DNA of 64,000 nt from Cellulophaga algicola DSM 14237 (lineage in GTDB: Bacteria; Bacteroidota; Bacteroidia; Flavobacteriales; Flavobacteriaceae): assembly GCF_000186265.1 (NCBI RefSeq), contig NC_014934.1, forward strand, positions 4,216,001 through 4,280,000. The letters are read 5' to 3'. This document shows, one piece after another, positions 10,504 to 19,630 of this stretch. The notes under the pieces are model-generated. The model searched no databases. It saw only the letters and a list, made by a program, of their open reading frames with translations, and was not told the DNA's origin. Position numbers and translations under genes: made by a program. Every line of letters begins with the position of its first letter. The first letter of the stretch is position 1.

Positions 10504-12021
10504 TTATATAATATTCAACATTTTTTCTGTGGCTTTAATGGCCGATACGGTTTGATCAGAATCTAGGCCACGTGTAATATATTCTTTTCCTTGATTATCC
10601 CAAGTAATAATTGTTTCGCACAATGCATCAGAATTACTTCCAGGAGGGATACGAACCGCATAATCTATCAACTTAGGTAATTCTATTTGCTTTGTTTTAT
10701 ACACTCTTTTTAAAGCATTCATAAACGCATCAAACTGACCATCTCCTTGTGCATGTTCTTCGTATAATTCTCCTTCAATCTCTACCGAAACTGCTGCAGA
10801 AGGTTGTAAGCCTTTTGCATGTGATAATAAATAGGAAGTTATTTTTGCTTTACTTTGGTAGCCTTCGCTATCTAAAACATCAGAAATAATATAGGGTAGA
10901 TCATCTTTAGTGACCCGTTCTTTCTTGTCGCCCAACTCTATAATACGTTGGGTAACTTTCTTTAATTCATCGTTGTTTAAAGTAAGCCCTAATTCTTGTA
11001 AATTCTTTTGAATATTGGCTTTACCAGATGTTTTTCCTAAAGCATATTGGCGTTTACGACCAAAGCGCTCCGGTAATAAATCATTAAAGTAAAGGTTATT
11101 TTTACTGTCTCCATCTGCATGAATCCCTGCAGTTTGTGTAAAAACATTAGCGCCAACAATAGGTTTATTAGCAGGAATACCAAAACCTGTAAATGCAGAA
11201 ACCAACTTACTAACTTTATATAGCGCAGACTCCTTAACACCAGTTTCTATCTCTGGCATAAAATCATTAATAACCGCCACGACACTTGCAAGAGGTGCAT
11301 TACCGGCGCGTTCTCCCATACCGTTTACAGTTAGGTGCAAGCCATGGCATCCTGCTCTAAGCGCCTCCATAACGTTGGCAACACTTAAATCATAATCATT
11401 ATGGCCATGAAAATCAAAATGAAGTTCAGGATATTTGTCCACAATAGCCTTTACAAAGTCAAAGGTTTCATTATGCGTTAATACGCCTAAGGTGTCTGGC
11501 AATAAAATACGCTTCACAGGTTGCGTTGCTAAAAAGTCTAAAAACTGAAATACATAGTATTTAGAGTTCCGCATGCCATTACTCCAATCTTCAAGGTATA
11601 CATTCGTTTCAATTCCATTTTGAGTAGCTAATGCAATTACCGAAGCAATTTCTTCAAAATGTTCTGTAGGCGTTTTTTTAAGTTGATGCGTTAAATGATT
11701 TAGAGATCCTTTGGTTAAAAGGTTTTGAACCTTTGCTCCAGCTTCAAGCATCCAATCTATTGAAACTCCTTTATCTACAAATGAAAGTACTTCTACTTTA
11801 TTAATGTATTTATTATCTTTTGCCCAGCTTGTAATTTGTTTTACAGCAAGCAATTCGCCATCAGAAACACGAGCAGAAGCCACTTCTATGCGGTCTACCT
11901 TTAGCTCTTCTAGTAATAACTTTGCTAGACTTAATTTTTCTGAAACTGAAAACGACACTCCCGAGGTTTGTTCACCATCGCGGAGTGTAGTATCCATTAT
12001 TTCAATCTTTCTTTTTTTCAT
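10504..12021 (-). CDS. leuA: 2-isopropylmalate synthase-like enzyme (LeuA/CimA family)
   Basis: The 505-aa protein has the HMGL-like TIM barrel with DTTLRDGEQTSGVSF at the N-terminus, the metal-binding HGHNDYDLSVAN and the GERAGNAPL motif. A C-terminal LeuA-type allosteric domain starts near residue 380 (LSHAKGLQPSAAVSVEIEGE). It condenses acetyl-CoA with a 2-oxoacid: 2-oxoisovalerate for leucine, or pyruvate if it is a citramalate synthase. Its place between leuD and leuB favours the leucine role; specificity was not determined. Confidence 0.88.
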   Translation of the reverse strand: MKKRKIEIMDTTLRDGEQTSGVSFSVSEKLSLAKLLLEELKVDRIEVASARVSDGELLAVKQITSWAKDNKYINKVEVLSFVDKGVSIDWMLEAGAKVQNLLTKGSLNHLTHQLKKTPTEHFEEIASVIALATQNGIETNVYLEDWSNGMRNSKYYVFQFLDFLATQPVKRILLPDTLGVLTHNETFDFVKAIVDKYPELHFDFHGHNDYDLSVANVMEALRAGCHGLHLTVNGMGERAGNAPLASVVAVINDFMPEIETGVKESALYKVSKLVSAFTGFGIPANKPIVGANVFTQTAGIHADGDSKNNLYFNDLLPERFGRKRQYALGKTSGKANIQKNLQELGLTLNNDELKKVTQRIIELGDKKERVTKDDLPYIISDVLDSEGYQSKAKITSYLLSHAKGLQPSAAVSVEIEGELYEEHAQGDGQFDAFMNALKRVYKTKQIELPKLIDYAVRIPPGSNSDALCETIITWDNQGKEYITRGLDSDQTVSAIKATEKMLNII

Positions 12022-12075
12022 TATTGAGTAAACGCTAGTGCGAATCTTTATACTTCACTAAAGAAATATAGATTC

Positions 12076-12672
12076 CTATAAAGGGGTGTGTTTTGCAAAT
12101 TCTATGATATCTGTCTTAACATTCATTAAGTAATCAATATCATCAAAACCGTTTAACATGTTGTCTTTTTTATAGCCATTGATGTCAAAAGATTCTTTTG
12201 CTCCAGTGGCTAAAAGTGTAACCGTTTGTTCTTGTAAATTCACCTCAATTTGGGTGTTCGGATCTTTCTCTATTTCAGAAAATAGTGTGTTAGAAAAGTC
12301 TGCGCTTACTTGTACAGGTAATACCCCAATATTTAAACAGTTTCCTTTAAAAATATCAGCAAAAAAGCTAGAAATTACACAACGGAATCCATAATCATAA
12401 ACGGCCCATGCTGCGTGCTCTCTAGACGATCCTGAACCAAAGTTACGACCGCCAACTAATATTTTCCCTGAATAAGTACTATCGTTCAGTACAAAATCTG
12501 CCTTTGGAGAATCATCAGTATTATAACGCCAATCTCTAAAAAGATTATCGCCGAACCCTTTACGCTCTGTTGCTTTTAAAAAACGAGCAGGTATTATTTG
12601 ATCTGTATCTACGTTCTCTATCGCTAAAGGAACCGCAGTACTTGTTAATATTTCGAATTTATCGTATGCCAT
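12076..12672 (-). CDS. leuD: 3-isopropylmalate dehydratase small subunit
   Basis: At 198 aa it has the usual LeuD length and the family landmarks: NVDTDQIIPARFLKATERKGFGDNLF at residues ~20-45 and the GGRNFGSGSSREHAAWAVYDYGF motif near 74. It pairs with LeuC to isomerise 2- to 3-isopropylmalate. An unrelated S23-like gene separates it from leuC. Confidence 0.97.
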   Translation of the reverse strand: MAYDKFEILTSTAVPLAIENVDTDQIIPARFLKATERKGFGDNLFRDWRYNTDDSPKADFVLNDSTYSGKILVGGRNFGSGSSREHAAWAVYDYGFRCVISSFFADIFKGNCLNIGVLPVQVSADFSNTLFSEIEKDPNTQIEVNLQEQTVTLLATGAKESFDINGYKKDNMLNGFDDIDYLMNVKTDIIEFAKHTPL

Positions 12673-12715
12673 TATATTTGTTGCTTTACGTAAGACGCTG
12701 AACGCCGCACGCTTA

Positions 12716-13009
12716 TTATATTTTATTAATTAGGTTGTTAAGACAGCGTTTAACTCTATTCACATTTTCATTTACCTTGTCAAAATCATTTTGATTTATA
12801 ATTCCTAAATCTTTCACTAGAAATAAAAAATATTCTAATTCAGTTGCAGAACCTCTGGTAATAGTTAAATATCGTTTAAACTCTTGGTCTGTTTCTCTAC
12901 CACAACCTTCTACAATATTAGAAGGTATTGAATATGATGCTCTGCGCATTTGGCTTGTAAGAGAATAAATTTCTTCTTTAGGAAAAACTGATGTTAGCTT
13001 ATAAATCAT
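12716..13009 (-). CDS. Four-helix bundle protein, S23 / rRNA intervening-sequence type, with lost normal start
   Basis: The sequence QMRRASYSIPSNIVEGCGRE and the following LTITRGSATELEYFL are diagnostic of the small S23/IVP four-helix bundle family, whose molecular role is unclear. The first ATG (13009) gives only 97 aa and drops most of helix 1. The frame is open upstream to 13063 and encodes the expected family N-terminus (RDYKKYKVWELGHKISS), but the codon where Met should stand is ATA, directly preceded by a stop. So either ATA is used, or a shortened protein is made, or the gene is decaying. It is inserted between leuC and leuD. Confidence 0.75.
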   Translation of the reverse strand: MIYKLTSVFPKEEIYSLTSQMRRASYSIPSNIVEGCGRETDQEFKRYLTITRGSATELEYFLFLVKDLGIINQNDFDKVNENVNRVKRCLNNLINKI

Positions 13010-13091
13010 ACTACTAATTTTATGACCTAATTCCCAAACTTTATATTTTTTATAATCTCTTATTTAAGCGGTCTGCGCAAAGCAGTTAGCA

Positions 13092-14498
13092 TTAAGCCAA
13101 CTGTTCCATTAATTCACGTGGATCGGTAACTTTTCCGGTAACTGCAGCAGCTGCTGCAACAAGTGGAGAAGCTAACAATGTTCTTGATCCTGGGCCTTGA
13201 CGACCTTCAAAGTTTCTGTTTGATGTACTTACGGCTAATTTACCTGCAGGTACCTTATCATCATTCATAGCTAAACAAGCAGAACAACCGGGTTCTCTAA
13301 GTTCAAAACCAGCTTCGTGAATGATCGCTAACAAACCTTCTTCTTTAATAGCCGCTTCTACTTGGTGAGAACCTGGAACTAACCAAGCCGTAACATTTGG
13401 CGCTTTCTTGCGGCCTTTAATAATAGAAGCAAAAGCTCTAAAATCTTCGATACGCCCGTTGGTACAACTTCCAATAAATACGAAATCGATTGGTTTCCCG
13501 ATCATGCTATCCCCTTCATTAAAAGACATATAGCCTAGAGATTTTTTATAGGTACTTACGCCACCTTCAACTTGTTCTGCTTTAGGAATATTCTTAGAAA
13601 TACCCATACCCATACCTGGATTGGTACCATAAGTAATCATCGGTTCAATATCAGAAGCATCGAAACTTAATTCTTTGTCAAATTCTGCATCAGGATCTGT
13701 ATGCAAGGTTTCCCAATAGGCCATTGCTTTATCCCAAGCGGCACCTGTTGGTGTAAACTCACGTCCTTTTATATACTCAAATGTTTTTTCATCAGGAGCA
13801 ATCATACCACCACGAGCGCCCATTTCTATACTTAGGTTACAAACAGTCATACGCCCTTCCATGGTCATATCCTCAAATGCATCTCCTGCATATTCTACAA
13901 AATATCCTGTAGCTCCTGAAGTTGTTAATTTAGAAATAACGTATAAGGCAACATCTTTAGGCGTTACACCAAAATTAAGTTTCCCAGCTACATTAATTCT
14001 CATTTTTTTAGGCTTAGGCTGCATAATACATTGTGTAGCCAATACCATTTCTACCTCAGAAGTACCTATACCAAAAGCAATAGCGCCAAAAGCACCATGC
14101 GTAGAGGTATGCGAATCTCCACATACGATAGTTGCTCCAGGTTGTGTAATACCGTACTCAGGGCCTACAACGTGAACAATACCATTTTTTTTATGTCCAA
14201 GTCCCCAGTGAGAGATGCCATATTCTTTTGCATTCTCTTCTAGAGCTCTTAATTGATTTGCCGATAGCGGATCTGCTACAGGTAAATGTTGATTGATTGT
14301 TGGTGTGTTATGATCTGCCGTTGCAAAAGTTCGCTCTGGATGAAGTACACGAATACCTCTATTTTTAAGTCCTAAAAATGCCACAGGACTAGTAACTTCA
14401 TGCACTAAATGGCGGTCTATAAACAATACATCTGGTCCGTCTTCTACATGTTTAACTACATGCGAATCCCATACTTTGTCAAATAATGTCTTTTTCAT
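13092..14498 (-). CDS. leuC: 3-isopropylmalate dehydratase large subunit
   Basis: A 468-aa aconitase-family protein with the three [4Fe-4S] cysteines visible in [13 protein letters not shown] and in [11 protein letters not shown] near the C-terminus. Other landmarks are [14 protein letters not shown] and [14 protein letters not shown]. It forms the isomerase with LeuD. It is the first gene of the leu run (leuC, S23-like, leuD, leuA, leuB). Confidence 0.97.
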   Translation of the reverse strand: MKKTLFDKVWDSHVVKHVEDGPDVLFIDRHLVHEVTSPVAFLGLKNRGIRVLHPERTFATADHNTPTINQHLPVADPLSANQLRALEENAKEYGISHWGLGHKKNGIVHVVGPEYGITQPGATIVCGDSHTSTHGAFGAIAFGIGTSEVEMVLATQCIMQPKPKKMRINVAGKLNFGVTPKDVALYVISKLTTSGATGYFVEYAGDAFEDMTMEGRMTVCNLSIEMGARGGMIAPDEKTFEYIKGREFTPTGAAWDKAMAYWETLHTDPDAEFDKELSFDASDIEPMITYGTNPGMGMGISKNIPKAEQVEGGVSTYKKSLGYMSFNEGDSMIGKPIDFVFIGSCTNGRIEDFRAFASIIKGRKKAPNVTAWLVPGSHQVEAAIKEEGLLAIIHEAGFELREPGCSACLAMNDDKVPAGKLAVSTSNRNFEGRQGPGSRTLLASPLVAAAAAVTGKVTDPRELMEQLA

Positions 14499-14765
14499 TT
14501 CTTAAATAAACTTTGAATTTTTTTGCTCCTAAAAAGAGCAATTACAAATTTAAAAAAGTATACCATCTATAGCTACCACTTGTTAGAAGAATTACGATGT
14601 TCAACAAGAATTTACTGCAAATTAATTCTTACTTAAACCTAAAATTTATACTATAGCGTTAATTTGCGCAGTGCATTACATCGAATTAAATTTCATTTAG
14701 ACTTTTTACGCTAACATTCAACGAGTATATTTTTTATACTCTAAAGCTTTAGCTACTTTTGCCGT

Positions 14766-14857
14766 CCCAGATTGTAGGAAATAAGTGCCATAAGGCATGA
14801 TTTTTGTAAACCAACAATTACGAAAAGTACCCTTTAAAGGTTCACTTATTTTTTTAC
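14766..14857 (+). ncRNA. Candidate structured leader or small RNA upstream of the TraN-like gene
   Basis: A -7-like TACTTTTG lies at 14754-14761. The ~90 nt that follow could fold with a closing stem AAATAAGTG (14779-14787) / CACTTATTT (14843-14851), a small hairpin TGCC-ATAA-GGCA inside it, and an internal self-complementary CTTTAAAG. A T-run (14849-14855) follows the right arm as in a terminator. The next gene starts 17 bp later. I could not assign it to a known RNA family. The rest of 14499-14753 shows no gene. Confidence 0.35.
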
Positions 14858-14873
14858 GCTAATTACTAACATT

Positions 14874-15926
14874 ATGATTACTACATATTTGAAGTACATT
14901 TTATTTTTTTTACTTCTTTCTACTCAGATGGGATACGCTCATTCGGGGGAACCAATTTCAATAGCTTTAAATGAAGCGAATATTATAACATTTATATTTC
15001 CCAATCAGATTTTAAATGTTACAGAACCTTCTTCAGATTTTATGTTCAGTTATGAAGAACAGAGTAACTTGGGAGTTTTAAAAGCTAAAAAAACCAAACA
15101 ACTTAGTAATTTAACGGTTACCACAAAAGATGGGTACATTTATTCCTTTGTTTTAGTCCCCACTAAAGATGTTACTAATTTTGTATTTGTAATGACGACA
15201 TCCAACGCTATTGGAAGAATAAATGTTGGTCAAAATGGGACAACTACGCCAGTACCTTCTTCAGAAACCCCTCCGGAGGTAGCTTCTAATGCTACTATAA
15301 CTGAAGGTAGTGCAACAAGTACCTCTGAATCTGTTTCTGATCCAAAACCTGCAGTCGTCACGAGTACCGCTACGACACCACAACCAGTGAATCAATTCAT
15401 TACAGGAACTAATCCTAAAGGTGAGGCAGCAAACGTAAAATCAGAAGAAGGTAATACTTTGCCTATAACTGCACCAACTAAGTCCATTCATGAAATAGAC
15501 TTGTATACCTCTGAGCCTCAAACCTATTATAATATTTTTTGTGAAAATATACATATTGAAAAGCCTACGATTAAAAATGTTTCTCGTAAAGTAGGGGTAC
15601 TAGAAATAAGATTAAATGATATTACCCTAGACAAGAATGAGATGTATTTTAGTTTACAAATTTTGAATGAATCGGGAAAGGCTTATACTGTAAAAGACAT
15701 GGAGTTTTTTGTAATGAGTAAGGGATCTAAAAAACAATTTAAAATTGAGCCTTTATATGTCTATAATTTCAGAAATGATTTAGGGGTAAATTCTGAAGTG
15801 AATGCCGTTTACGTTCTAAAAAATATTAGACTCAGCGAAAAGCAGCAGATGTTTATCATTTTGGAAGGCTTAGATCATGACCGTTATATGATGTTAGCAC
15901 CCCCTAATGAAGTTGTGAATCGGTAG
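14874..15926 (+). CDS. DUF4138 (conjugative transposon TraN-like) secreted protein
   Basis: The 350-aa protein has a signal peptide cleaved after about residue 22. Residues ~25-120 show the TraN/DUF4138 N-terminal pattern (TFIFPNQILNVTEPSSDF, LGVLKAKKTKQLSNLTVTTKDGYIYSF). A Pro/Ser/Thr/Glu-rich linker occupies ~125-205, and a beta-rich C-terminal domain ends at 350. In Bacteroidota conjugative elements TraN is part of the transfer apparatus, but no other tra gene is present here. It may therefore be a stranded remnant or a domesticated envelope protein. Confidence 0.7.
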   Translation: MITTYLKYILFFLLLSTQMGYAHSGEPISIALNEANIITFIFPNQILNVTEPSSDFMFSYEEQSNLGVLKAKKTKQLSNLTVTTKDGYIYSFVLVPTKDVTNFVFVMTTSNAIGRINVGQNGTTTPVPSSETPPEVASNATITEGSATSTSESVSDPKPAVVTSTATTPQPVNQFITGTNPKGEAANVKSEEGNTLPITAPTKSIHEIDLYTSEPQTYYNIFCENIHIEKPTIKNVSRKVGVLEIRLNDITLDKNEMYFSLQILNESGKAYTVKDMEFFVMSKGSKKQFKIEPLYVYNFRNDLGVNSEVNAVYVLKNIRLSEKQQMFIILEGLDHDRYMMLAPPNEVVNR

Positions 15927-15969
15927 TAAAGATGGTACTTACTCATTTAAGCAAATAATGATTTAGCGG

Positions 15970-17058
15970 CTACCAACTGCCACTAGCGCCACCGCCGCCA
16001 GATCTTCCTCCTCCTCCAGCATACGAATTGGAGTTACTGTTGGAGTCTTCTTCGTTTCCTGAATCATAGGTATAACTTCGTCCAGATGAACTGTAGTGGT
16101 ACCCATCACTGTTAGAATTTGAATTGACCATTCCAATTAAATCCAGTATACTTTCAATCTCTTTTCTGATAAAATAGGTGTCATTATTAGCAAGGGCAAA
16201 ATTCAGTTTTAAGCCATAATACTTTACATGCATTAAGGCGAAAATTAAAGGAGTTATAAGTAGCAGTATGGGGATAGCAAGCCACTTGTAATCTTCCATT
16301 AAAAATAAAAACTGATTAGGATAGACATCAAACAATAATGCTAAAAGCGTAAAAACCATAAAAGTGAATATAATAAGGCCTAAGAAAAATAGGCGTCCAG
16401 TTTTATAAGCGAAACCAAACACTCTAGAAAAGCTAACTTTATTTGTAAATGCTCCGACTAAGGTCATCACCCAAGCATCAAAAGAAACCTTAATAAAGCA
16501 TAGACTCAATACCAAGAAAGCCATAAGTACCGTAGAAAAAACATACTTGCCGAAAGTGGTTTTTAAAGAATCTTTACGCACAGCGGAAGATATATCCGTC
16601 TCCATAGTGGAAGGGGCCATAGGTTCTGTTGGTGGCGGAGTCTCATAATTTTGTCTGCTTGCTGGCTGAGCCGGACTTAATTCATGGATAAGCGAATTTA
16701 TAGCGGCATCAGCACCCAAAAAGTAATTACCATTTTTAAATTCAGGAGTTAATTCATTTCTTATAATTCGCGATGCGATCACATCCGTGATTATAGGTTC
16801 TAGTCCATACCCCACTTCAATACGTACCTTTTTGTCTTCTTTAGCTATTAATAAAAGGATACCATTGTCCTTGTTTTTCTGGCCAATTTTATTGACTTCA
16901 AAAGTTTTATAGGCATAGTCTTCTATAGGTTCATTATTTAAATCTTCTATAGTGAGTATTACAAGTTGATTGGAAGTTTCCTTCTGAAATGATTTTAGTT
17001 TAATGGATAACTGTTTTAGCTCTTCTCCGTTGAAAATTTGAGCATTATCAGTCACCAT
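15970..17058 (-). CDS. TPM-domain membrane protein (TLP18.3/Psb32/MOLO-1 family), copy 2, abnormal start
   Basis: Residues 1-125 form a TPM domain (VTDNAQIFNGEELKQL, DNGILLLIAKEDKKVRIEVGYGLE). Three or four membrane segments follow (about 165-270), and the tail is a Ser/Gly-rich GGGGRSGGGGASGSW. It is a diverged tandem copy of the protein at 17544. Bases 17059-17235 still encode a readable signal peptide in the same frame (KNLLTTLLLFLATIGVAQ) with no ATG, GTG or TTG ahead of it. The first ATG (17058) therefore gives a protein without export signal. Either ATT is used as start or this copy is non-functional. Confidence 0.75.
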   Translation of the reverse strand: MVTDNAQIFNGEELKQLSIKLKSFQKETSNQLVILTIEDLNNEPIEDYAYKTFEVNKIGQKNKDNGILLLIAKEDKKVRIEVGYGLEPIITDVIASRIIRNELTPEFKNGNYFLGADAAINSLIHELSPAQPASRQNYETPPPTEPMAPSTMETDISSAVRKDSLKTTFGKYVFSTVLMAFLVLSLCFIKVSFDAWVMTLVGAFTNKVSFSRVFGFAYKTGRLFFLGLIIFTFMVFTLLALLFDVYPNQFLFLMEDYKWLAIPILLLITPLIFALMHVKYYGLKLNFALANNDTYFIRKEIESILDLIGMVNSNSNSDGYHYSSSGRSYTYDSGNEEDSNSNSNSYAGGGGRSGGGGASGSW

Positions 17059-17223
17059 CCTATCTAATACAGGATAATGATCTTGAGCTACACCAATGGT
17101 TGCTAAGAAGAGTAGGAGCGTGGTGAGTAGATTTTTAATGGAGATACGTATTAAGAGGTTAGTAGCTTGAAGTTTTTTAAAAATATCAAAAGAAATAGGT
17201 AGCTTATTTTTGTTGTTGCCTTT

Positions 17224-17330
17224 TTACCACATATGCCAAGTACCTGTTTTTTTATGTTAAAAATATAATAAGGCTGTCTAGACATAGCACCTGTATTTGG
17301 ATTCTTAAACCAAATGGCAGGCTGTTTCTT
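17224..17330 (-). pseudogene. C-terminal remnant of an 'HMW' family gene
   Basis: This stretch matches the last ~35 codons of the intact paralog at 20633 almost base for base (PAIWFKNPNTGAMSRQPYYIF), but one base is missing in the run coding for FKHK, so the frame is broken before the GTWHMW end. It lies exactly where the intact paralog lies relative to the other TPM gene. It shows that the HMW-TPM gene pair was duplicated as a unit and then lost the HMW gene. Nothing else codes in 17331-17543. Confidence 0.75.
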
Positions 17331-17543
17331 TTATATTTTGGCTAATGTAGCTATTTTATTCTATAACTTTCTACCTAGGCCTTTTTCATATTTTAACCAA
17401 CAGCATGGATGAAATAACCCTAGAACAAATAGTAATTTAAAATAGTTCATCATTATTTTAATACTTATGAATTAACAACGGTCTTGTTTATTATCGAGAA
17501 TATTCATAACCGTTTTTTATCAATTTTATTTCAAAACCTTGAA

Positions 17544-18707
17544 TTACCAGCTACCGCTAGCGCCACCACCACCAGATCTTCCGCCACCGCCGGAGAAACT
17601 TGATGAGCTACTTTTGAAATTTCCTGAACTTGAATAACTAGAGGAACTAGAGTTTGAAGATCCCCGAGCTGAATTACCAAAAATATTTGATTTGAAGGCC
17701 TCGTCGCTCGCATAAATATTTAATCTATACGATTCATTAAGACGATTTATTTTGAGCATGGAAAATACTATAGCTGGAATAAATAGGAAGCCTAAAAACA
17801 CATACAACCAGTATAGATAATTTAAAAAATATTCTAATCTTTCATAATCAAAATCAATAGTAATGACAGCAATTGTTATCAAGGGGATGCAAATAAAGGC
17901 TAAATTACAAATTAGAGGGACTAAAATTTGTAGAATTTCGATTAGAAAATCTTTAGGGTTTAATTTACCGATAAAAAGACCTCTGAAAGCCTCAATAATA
18001 AATTGATAAATAAATTTAAAAATGATAGATGCAATAACTACAATTATAAGCAAAACAAGACTTATCAGAATTTTAAAAATAGGAGATAAGTTTGATTCCT
18101 GTTCGTTCTCAAGACCTTGTCCTTGGGCTTTATCTTGGTTCTTAAGAACAGTTATAATTGTTTCAATAGTATTATTAATACCCGTATAATAATTTTCCTT
18201 TCTAAATTCAGGTACTATTTGTTCTCTTATTATACGTGAGGCTAAAGCATCTGTTAAGTATTCTTCTAAACCATAACCTACTTCAATTCTAACTTTCTTA
18301 TCTTCTTTAGCTATTAATAAAAGGATACCATTGTCTTTGTTTTTCTGGCCAATTTTATTGACTTCAAAAGTTTTATAGGCATAGTCTTCTATAGGTTCAT
18401 TATTCAAATCTTCTATAGTGAGTATTATAAGTTGATTGGAAGTTTCAGTTTCTAGTGCCTCTAAATTAAATGATAATAACTGTACCTGTGCCTCTGTGAG
18501 AATTTGAGCATTATCAGTCACTATCCTATCTAATACTGGATAATGATCTTGAGCGACACCAATGGTTGCTAAGAAGAGTAGGAGCGTCGTGAGTAGATTT
18601 TTAATAGAGATACGTTTTAAGAGGTTAATAGCTTGAAGTTTTTTAAAAATATCAAATGAAATAGGTAGCCTTTTTTTATATTGTAGCCTTCTTACCACAT
18701 ATGCCAA
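17544..18707 (-). CDS. TPM-domain membrane protein (TLP18.3/Psb32/MOLO-1 family), copy 1
   Basis: 387 aa. A signal-anchor-like stretch lies at residues ~36-53 (KNLLTTLLLFLATIGVAQ), the TPM domain at ~55-195, membrane segments at ~215-240 and ~270-330, and a Ser/Gly-rich tail ends GGGGRSGGGGASGSW. The only in-frame ATG (18707) overlaps the 3' end of the upstream gene by 16 bp and adds an unusual ~35-residue N-terminal extension before the signal. A non-ATG start nearer the signal is possible. TPM proteins commonly sit beside LemA, as here (21955). Confidence 0.82.
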   Translation of the reverse strand: MAYVVRRLQYKKRLPISFDIFKKLQAINLLKRISIKNLLTTLLLFLATIGVAQDHYPVLDRIVTDNAQILTEAQVQLLSFNLEALETETSNQLIILTIEDLNNEPIEDYAYKTFEVNKIGQKNKDNGILLLIAKEDKKVRIEVGYGLEEYLTDALASRIIREQIVPEFRKENYYTGINNTIETIITVLKNQDKAQGQGLENEQESNLSPIFKILISLVLLIIVVIASIIFKFIYQFIIEAFRGLFIGKLNPKDFLIEILQILVPLICNLAFICIPLITIAVITIDFDYERLEYFLNYLYWLYVFLGFLFIPAIVFSMLKINRLNESYRLNIYASDEAFKSNIFGNSARGSSNSSSSSYSSSGNFKSSSSSFSGGGGRSGGGGASGSW

Positions 18708-19627
18708 GTACCTGTTTTTTTATGTTTGAAGATGTAATAAGGTTGATATGATTTCTCTTTTTTTGATGGATTATTAAACCAAATGGCAGGTTGTTTATTT
18801 TCTTTACGGACTAGAGTAGCAATCTTATAATTATAATAAAATCGAATTTCATAATCGTCTAAAGGTTGTAACTCCATACCTTTTTCAACAGTCAGCATGT
18901 CATCCACCGTTTTTGTTAATAATTCATTATCCGGATAAATTTGAACAAAAGCTCGATTCAAATGACGTATTAAATAATCTCTATCTTGTGTTTTATCAAC
19001 TATTTTTTTTTGTTTTAACTGAAATTCTTTTAAAACTTGATCAAGCACAACTTTTTCATCTAATACTGATAAGTCTGTAGCGTATACATCTAAAACTTCA
19101 AGTTTGAAAGGTACGTTTGCTTCAAAAGTTGATTGAAAAACAAAAATTGGTAATTTATGTTCACCTACAATTGGCATTTCCCATTCCCATATAACTCTAC
19201 TTTTTCCAAATTCATTTTCTATGTCCGTTATATCTGCATAACGTATTAAACGCAGTTGTATTTCAGCTTTTTCACTTATCATATCTCCTTTAGAGGGAAA
19301 TACTTTTACACTTAACTTTTGCTTTCCACTTTTTAAAATATTTAAGTTCAATGGTAATTTTACAGAATACATGGGATATTGATCATAATACTCTCCACAG
19401 GATAAATCATTCACATCAATCTCATAATGACAATTCTGGTTGTTAATTTGAAGATAATACCCAGGTCTTTTTTTATTCGAGTATTTATAATCTTTATAAT
19501 GGTCCGTAATTTCTGTATCTATTACTGTGTAATCTGTTGTAGTCGTCTGTGTGAAACCAATTATAGCAAATAGATTAAGTACTACGGTCATTAATATCTT
19601 TGAATTTATTCCTTTTAATAGGTGCAT
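18692..19627 (-). CDS. Secreted protein of the HMW/HVW paralog family
   Basis: 311 aa with an ordinary signal peptide (no lipobox), then the family core: KRPGYYLQINNQNCHYEI, YSVKLPLNLNILKSG, WEWEMP, FEANVPFKLEVLD and the invariant C-terminus YYIFKHKKTGTWHMW. It is a periplasmic homologue of the lipoproteins at 27348-34772. It lies in a run with the genes at 20633 and 19631 and overlaps the TPM gene downstream. No known domain was recognised. I infer an immunity or ligand-sequestering role from the relative at 42562. Confidence 0.72.
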   Translation of the reverse strand: MHLLKGINSKILMTVVLNLFAIIGFTQTTTTDYTVIDTEITDHYKDYKYSNKKRPGYYLQINNQNCHYEIDVNDLSCGEYYDQYPMYSVKLPLNLNILKSGKQKLSVKVFPSKGDMISEKAEIQLRLIRYADITDIENEFGKSRVIWEWEMPIVGEHKLPIFVFQSTFEANVPFKLEVLDVYATDLSVLDEKVVLDQVLKEFQLKQKKIVDKTQDRDYLIRHLNRAFVQIYPDNELLTKTVDDMLTVEKGMELQPLDDYEIRFYYNYKIATLVRKENKQPAIWFNNPSKKEKSYQPYYIFKHKKTGTWHMW

Positions 19628-19630
19628 AAC

